Positions 14,577 through 16,868 of a stretch of 16,868 nt of DNA are shown here, piece after piece. Positions within the stretch are counted from its first letter, which is position 1, and each line of letters starts with the position of its first letter. Source of the DNA: Citromicrobium sp. (GTDB lineage: Bacteria; Pseudomonadota; Alphaproteobacteria; Sphingomonadales; Sphingomonadaceae). The stretch lies in the NCBI GenBank assembly GCA_002712945.1, contig PAVA01000054.1, positions 1 to 16,868 on the forward strand. Direction: 5' to 3'. Under the pieces are notes generated by a model. That model saw only the letters and a list, made by a program, of their open reading frames with translations. It was not told the origin of the DNA and made no database searches. A program made the translations under genes and the position numbers.

Positions 14577-15980
14577 ATGTCCAAAACCCAAATCGTCTGG
14601 CTGCGGCGCGATCTGCGGCTGGCAGACAACCCTGCGCTTCACGCTGCTGCCAAGGCGGGGCCGGTGGTGCCGGTGTTCATCCTGAACGACGAGCGTCCGG
14701 GTGACCGCAGATATGGCGGTGCATCGCGCTGGTGGCTGCACCGCTCGCTCGAAAGCCTTGCCAGTGGCTTCGGCAAGCACAACGCGACGCTCGTGCTGCG
14801 CAAGGGCGATAGCGCGTCCGTGCTGGCATCGCTGGCGGAAGAGCTGGAGGCCGAAGCGGTCCACGCCAATCGCCACTACGAGCCCTGGTGGCGCGAGGCG
14901 GAGGAAGACCTGAAGGATGCGCTGCCCGACGAATGCGCGCTGTGCCTGCACGATGGCAACTACCTGATGCCGCCCGGCACCGCGACCACCGGCAGCGGCG
15001 ATCCGTACAAGATCTACACGCCGTTCTACCGCGCGATGCTGGAGATCATGCCGCCGCGCGACGAGCTGCCCGCGCCGTCCACCATATCGCAGCCCTCGGC
15101 AATGCCCGAAAGCGATGCTCTGGCGGAATGGAATCTCCTGCCGACCGCTCCCAACTGGGCGACCAAGATGGAGCAGTTCTGGTCGGTCGGCGAGGATGCC
15201 GCCCACAAGCGCCTGGAATGGTGGGCCGACCACGTCCGCGAATACGAGGACGGCCGCAATCTGCCGAGCGATGACCGGACCAGCCGGATGTCGCCGCACC
15301 TGCACTGGGGTGAAATCTCGCCGGTTCAAATCTGGCACGCGCTGAAGGACAAGCGCAGCGAAGGCTGGAAGACCTACGAGAGCGAGCTGATCTGGCGCGA
15401 CTATGCACAGAACGTCATTTGCCAGTTTCCCGATTACCCCGAGGAAACCTATCGCGACTCGATCGACGACGGCAAACTGTGGCGCAATCCCAATCGCGGG
15501 CATGTGATCGCGGAGGAGCTGGAAGCGTGGCAGGGGGGCCGCACTGGCTATCCCATCGTCGATGCCGGAATGCGCCAGCTCTGGGCGATCGGCTGGATGC
15601 ACAACCGCGTGCGGATGATCGCGGCAAGCTTCCTCATCAAGCATCTGCTGATCGACTGGCGCCATGGCGAACGCTGGTTCTGGGACACGCTGGTCGACGC
15701 CGATTACGCGAGCAACGGCACCAACTGGCAGTGGGTCGCGGGTACCGGAGTCGATTCCAACATGTTCCCCCGGATCATGGCTCCGCTCAAGCAGTCGGAG
15801 AAGTTCGACGCGGCGGAGTATATCCGCGAATGGGTGCCCGAACTCGCCGATCTTCCCGATGGCGAGATCCACGATCCGACCGATTTGTGCCGTCCGAAAG
15901 ACTATCCGGAAAAGATCATCGGCCACAGGGAAGCGCGCGAGCGCGCTCTGGAAGCCTACCGGGCGATGAAAGGGGAGTGA
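14577..15980 (+). CDS. phrB: Deoxyribodipyrimidine photolyase (class I cryptochrome/photolyase family)
   Basis: A 467-aa flavoprotein, close to the 472 aa of E. coli PhrB, that uses blue light to split UV-induced cyclobutane pyrimidine dimers. The N-terminal antenna domain starts QIVWLRRDLRLADNPAL. The FAD domain contains TSRMSPHLHWGEISP (235-249), AWQGGRTGYPIVDAGMRQLW (317-336), GWMHNRVRMIAASFLIK and NWQWVAGTGVDSN. The Trp electron-transfer chain appears intact as Trp302, Trp361 and Trp384, matching E. coli Trp306, Trp359 and Trp382, which favours an active repair enzyme over a cryptochrome. AAAGGGG is 5 bases before the ATG. It lies downstream of korB but has its own stress-type promoter, and a cfa-like gene follows 49 bp later. 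Confidence 0.96.
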   Translation: MSKTQIVWLRRDLRLADNPALHAAAKAGPVVPVFILNDERPGDRRYGGASRWWLHRSLESLASGFGKHNATLVLRKGDSASVLASLAEELEAEAVHANRHYEPWWREAEEDLKDALPDECALCLHDGNYLMPPGTATTGSGDPYKIYTPFYRAMLEIMPPRDELPAPSTISQPSAMPESDALAEWNLLPTAPNWATKMEQFWSVGEDAAHKRLEWWADHVREYEDGRNLPSDDRTSRMSPHLHWGEISPVQIWHALKDKRSEGWKTYESELIWRDYAQNVICQFPDYPEETYRDSIDDGKLWRNPNRGHVIAEELEAWQGGRTGYPIVDAGMRQLWAIGWMHNRVRMIAASFLIKHLLIDWRHGERWFWDTLVDADYASNGTNWQWVAGTGVDSNMFPRIMAPLKQSEKFDAAEYIREWVPELADLPDGEIHDPTDLCRPKDYPEKIIGHREARERALEAYRAMKGE

Positions 15981-16029
15981 CACCTAATGGGTTGTCGCCC
16001 TGGGGCTTGCGCGGCATAACCGCCGCGAC

Positions 16030-16868
16030 ATGGGGGTGACCGGGCAACCACGCGGGGGCGAACTGCTCGCCGCATCGCAGCGCTTCGAGCGGCGCCCCGG
16101 CTTCCTGTCCCGCCTCCTCGCTCCCGGATTTCACAAGCTGCTCGACCGGATCGATGCCGGGATGGAACAGGGCGCGCTGCTCGGGCGGCTGCCCGATGGC
16201 AGCACGCGGCTGCTCGGCGGGCGCGAGCCGGGGTACGAAGCCGAGGTGACGATCCACGACTGGCGCGCGCTGCTGCGGCTGGCGACAGGCGGGTCGGTCG
16301 GCTGGTATCAGGCATGGGAAGCGGGCGAATGGTCCAGCCCCGATCCGGTGGCCCTGTTCGCGGTCATCACACAGAACGGGGAAAGCCTGGGCGATACCAC
16401 AAGGGCCAAGGGCAAGTGGAAGCGCGCGCTGAGCGCCGCGCATCGTCGCCAGCGCAACACGAAGGCAGGGGCGGCGAAGAACATCGCCGCGCATTACGAC
16501 CTCGGCAATGATTTCTACGCCGCCTGGCTCGGCGAGACGATGACCTACTCGTCGGCCCTGTTCGATGAGTCGCGCGCACCGCAGACGCTGAACGCGGGCC
16601 AGCGGGACAAGATGGACGCAATACTCGACCGGCTGGATCTGAAGCAGGGCGACCGCCTGCTGGAGATCGGCTGCGGCTGGGGTACGCTCGCCAGGGCGGC
16701 GGCCGACCGCGGGGCCGAGGTGGACGCGATCAGCCTGTCCGACGAACAGCTCGCATGGGCCCGGCGGCAGGGTGGCGGAAATGCGCGATTCCTCAAGCAG
16801 GACTATCGCGACACCGATGGCCAGTACGATGCCATCGCGAGCGTGGAGATGGTCGAGGCGCTAGGCCA
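16030..16868 (+). CDS. cfa: Cyclopropane-fatty-acyl-phospholipid synthase-like methyltransferase (3' end outside window)
   Basis: The frame is open from an ATG at 16030 to the window end (279 codons), so the C-terminal part is missing. The family section AHYDLGNDFYAAWLGETMTY followed by SSALFDE (154-180) and the SAM-binding LEIGCGWG (211-218), then ISLSDEQ and ASVEMVEALG, are characteristic of Cfa/mycolic acid synthases. These add a methylene group from SAM to unsaturated membrane lipid chains. The N-terminal 120 residues are an alpha-helical lipid-binding region with WYQAWEAGEW. The start is uncertain: no clear ribosome binding site, and an in-frame GTG lies at 16036. It probably forms a unit with the photolyase gene. 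Confidence 0.87.
   Translation, partial: MGVTGQPRGGELLAASQRFERRPGFLSRLLAPGFHKLLDRIDAGMEQGALLGRLPDGSTRLLGGREPGYEAEVTIHDWRALLRLATGGSVGWYQAWEAGEWSSPDPVALFAVITQNGESLGDTTRAKGKWKRALSAAHRRQRNTKAGAAKNIAAHYDLGNDFYAAWLGETMTYSSALFDESRAPQTLNAGQRDKMDAILDRLDLKQGDRLLEIGCGWGTLARAAADRGAEVDAISLSDEQLAWARRQGGGNARFLKQDYRDTDGQYDAIASVEMVEALG

Noticed and set aside
13359..15983. Very long minus-strand open frame opposite korB and phrB
   Set aside because: It is antisense to two clear enzymes with full motifs. High GC makes stops rare in the opposite strand, and its translation is low-complexity without domains.

Overview
The window comes from a GC-rich bacterium, most likely an alphaproteobacterium of the Sphingomonadales (Erythrobacter-like). 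This is inferred from gene content and codon use, not from a database search. The pointers are a psp locus with many small coiled-coil proteins, a GGAAC-N17-CGTT promoter of the alphaproteobacterial EcfG type, a two-subunit KorAB, and short palindromic repeats between genes. No rRNA, tRNA, CRISPR array, transposase or integrase was seen.

Left part (1-5243): a phage-shock-protein (envelope stress) locus. PspF, the sigma-54 activator, reads rightward from 4215. A compact operon reads leftward from a near-perfect sigma-54 promoter at 4114-4099. Its order is a 50-aa single-TM protein, PspA (with an in-frame 51-codon coding extension before the canonical start), PspB, PspC, five small PspB-like TM/coiled-coil proteins, and a 58-aa aromatic membrane protein. 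Nearly all junctions are GTGA/ATGA or TGATG overlaps or gaps of a few bases. Two inverted repeats between the promoters are good PspF operator candidates, and one covers the predicted pspF promoter. The operon ends near a strong GC hairpin. Beyond it lie sufE and the start of a DUF454 membrane protein, both on the same strand.

Middle (5343-11260): a CPBP intramembrane protease, guaB (IMP dehydrogenase, GTG start), a 151-bp intergenic element with terminal inverted repeats, rsmB (GTG start), and a periplasmic TPR protein. The TPR gene runs convergently into rppH, overlapping it by 40 bp. rppH follows an alpha/beta hydrolase on the minus strand with an ATGA overlap.

Right part (11434-16868): korA-korB, a fused gamma/alpha plus beta 2-oxoacid:ferredoxin oxidoreductase joined by ATGA. 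Then comes a class I photolyase gene behind an EcfG-type general-stress promoter, followed 49 bp later by a cyclopropane-fatty-acyl-phospholipid-synthase-like gene cut by the window end. Much of the window concerns stress at the envelope or from light. The most unusual part is the expanded psp operon, with its unnamed first gene, the possible long form of PspA, and the array of PspB-like proteins that share a C-terminal motif with PspC.
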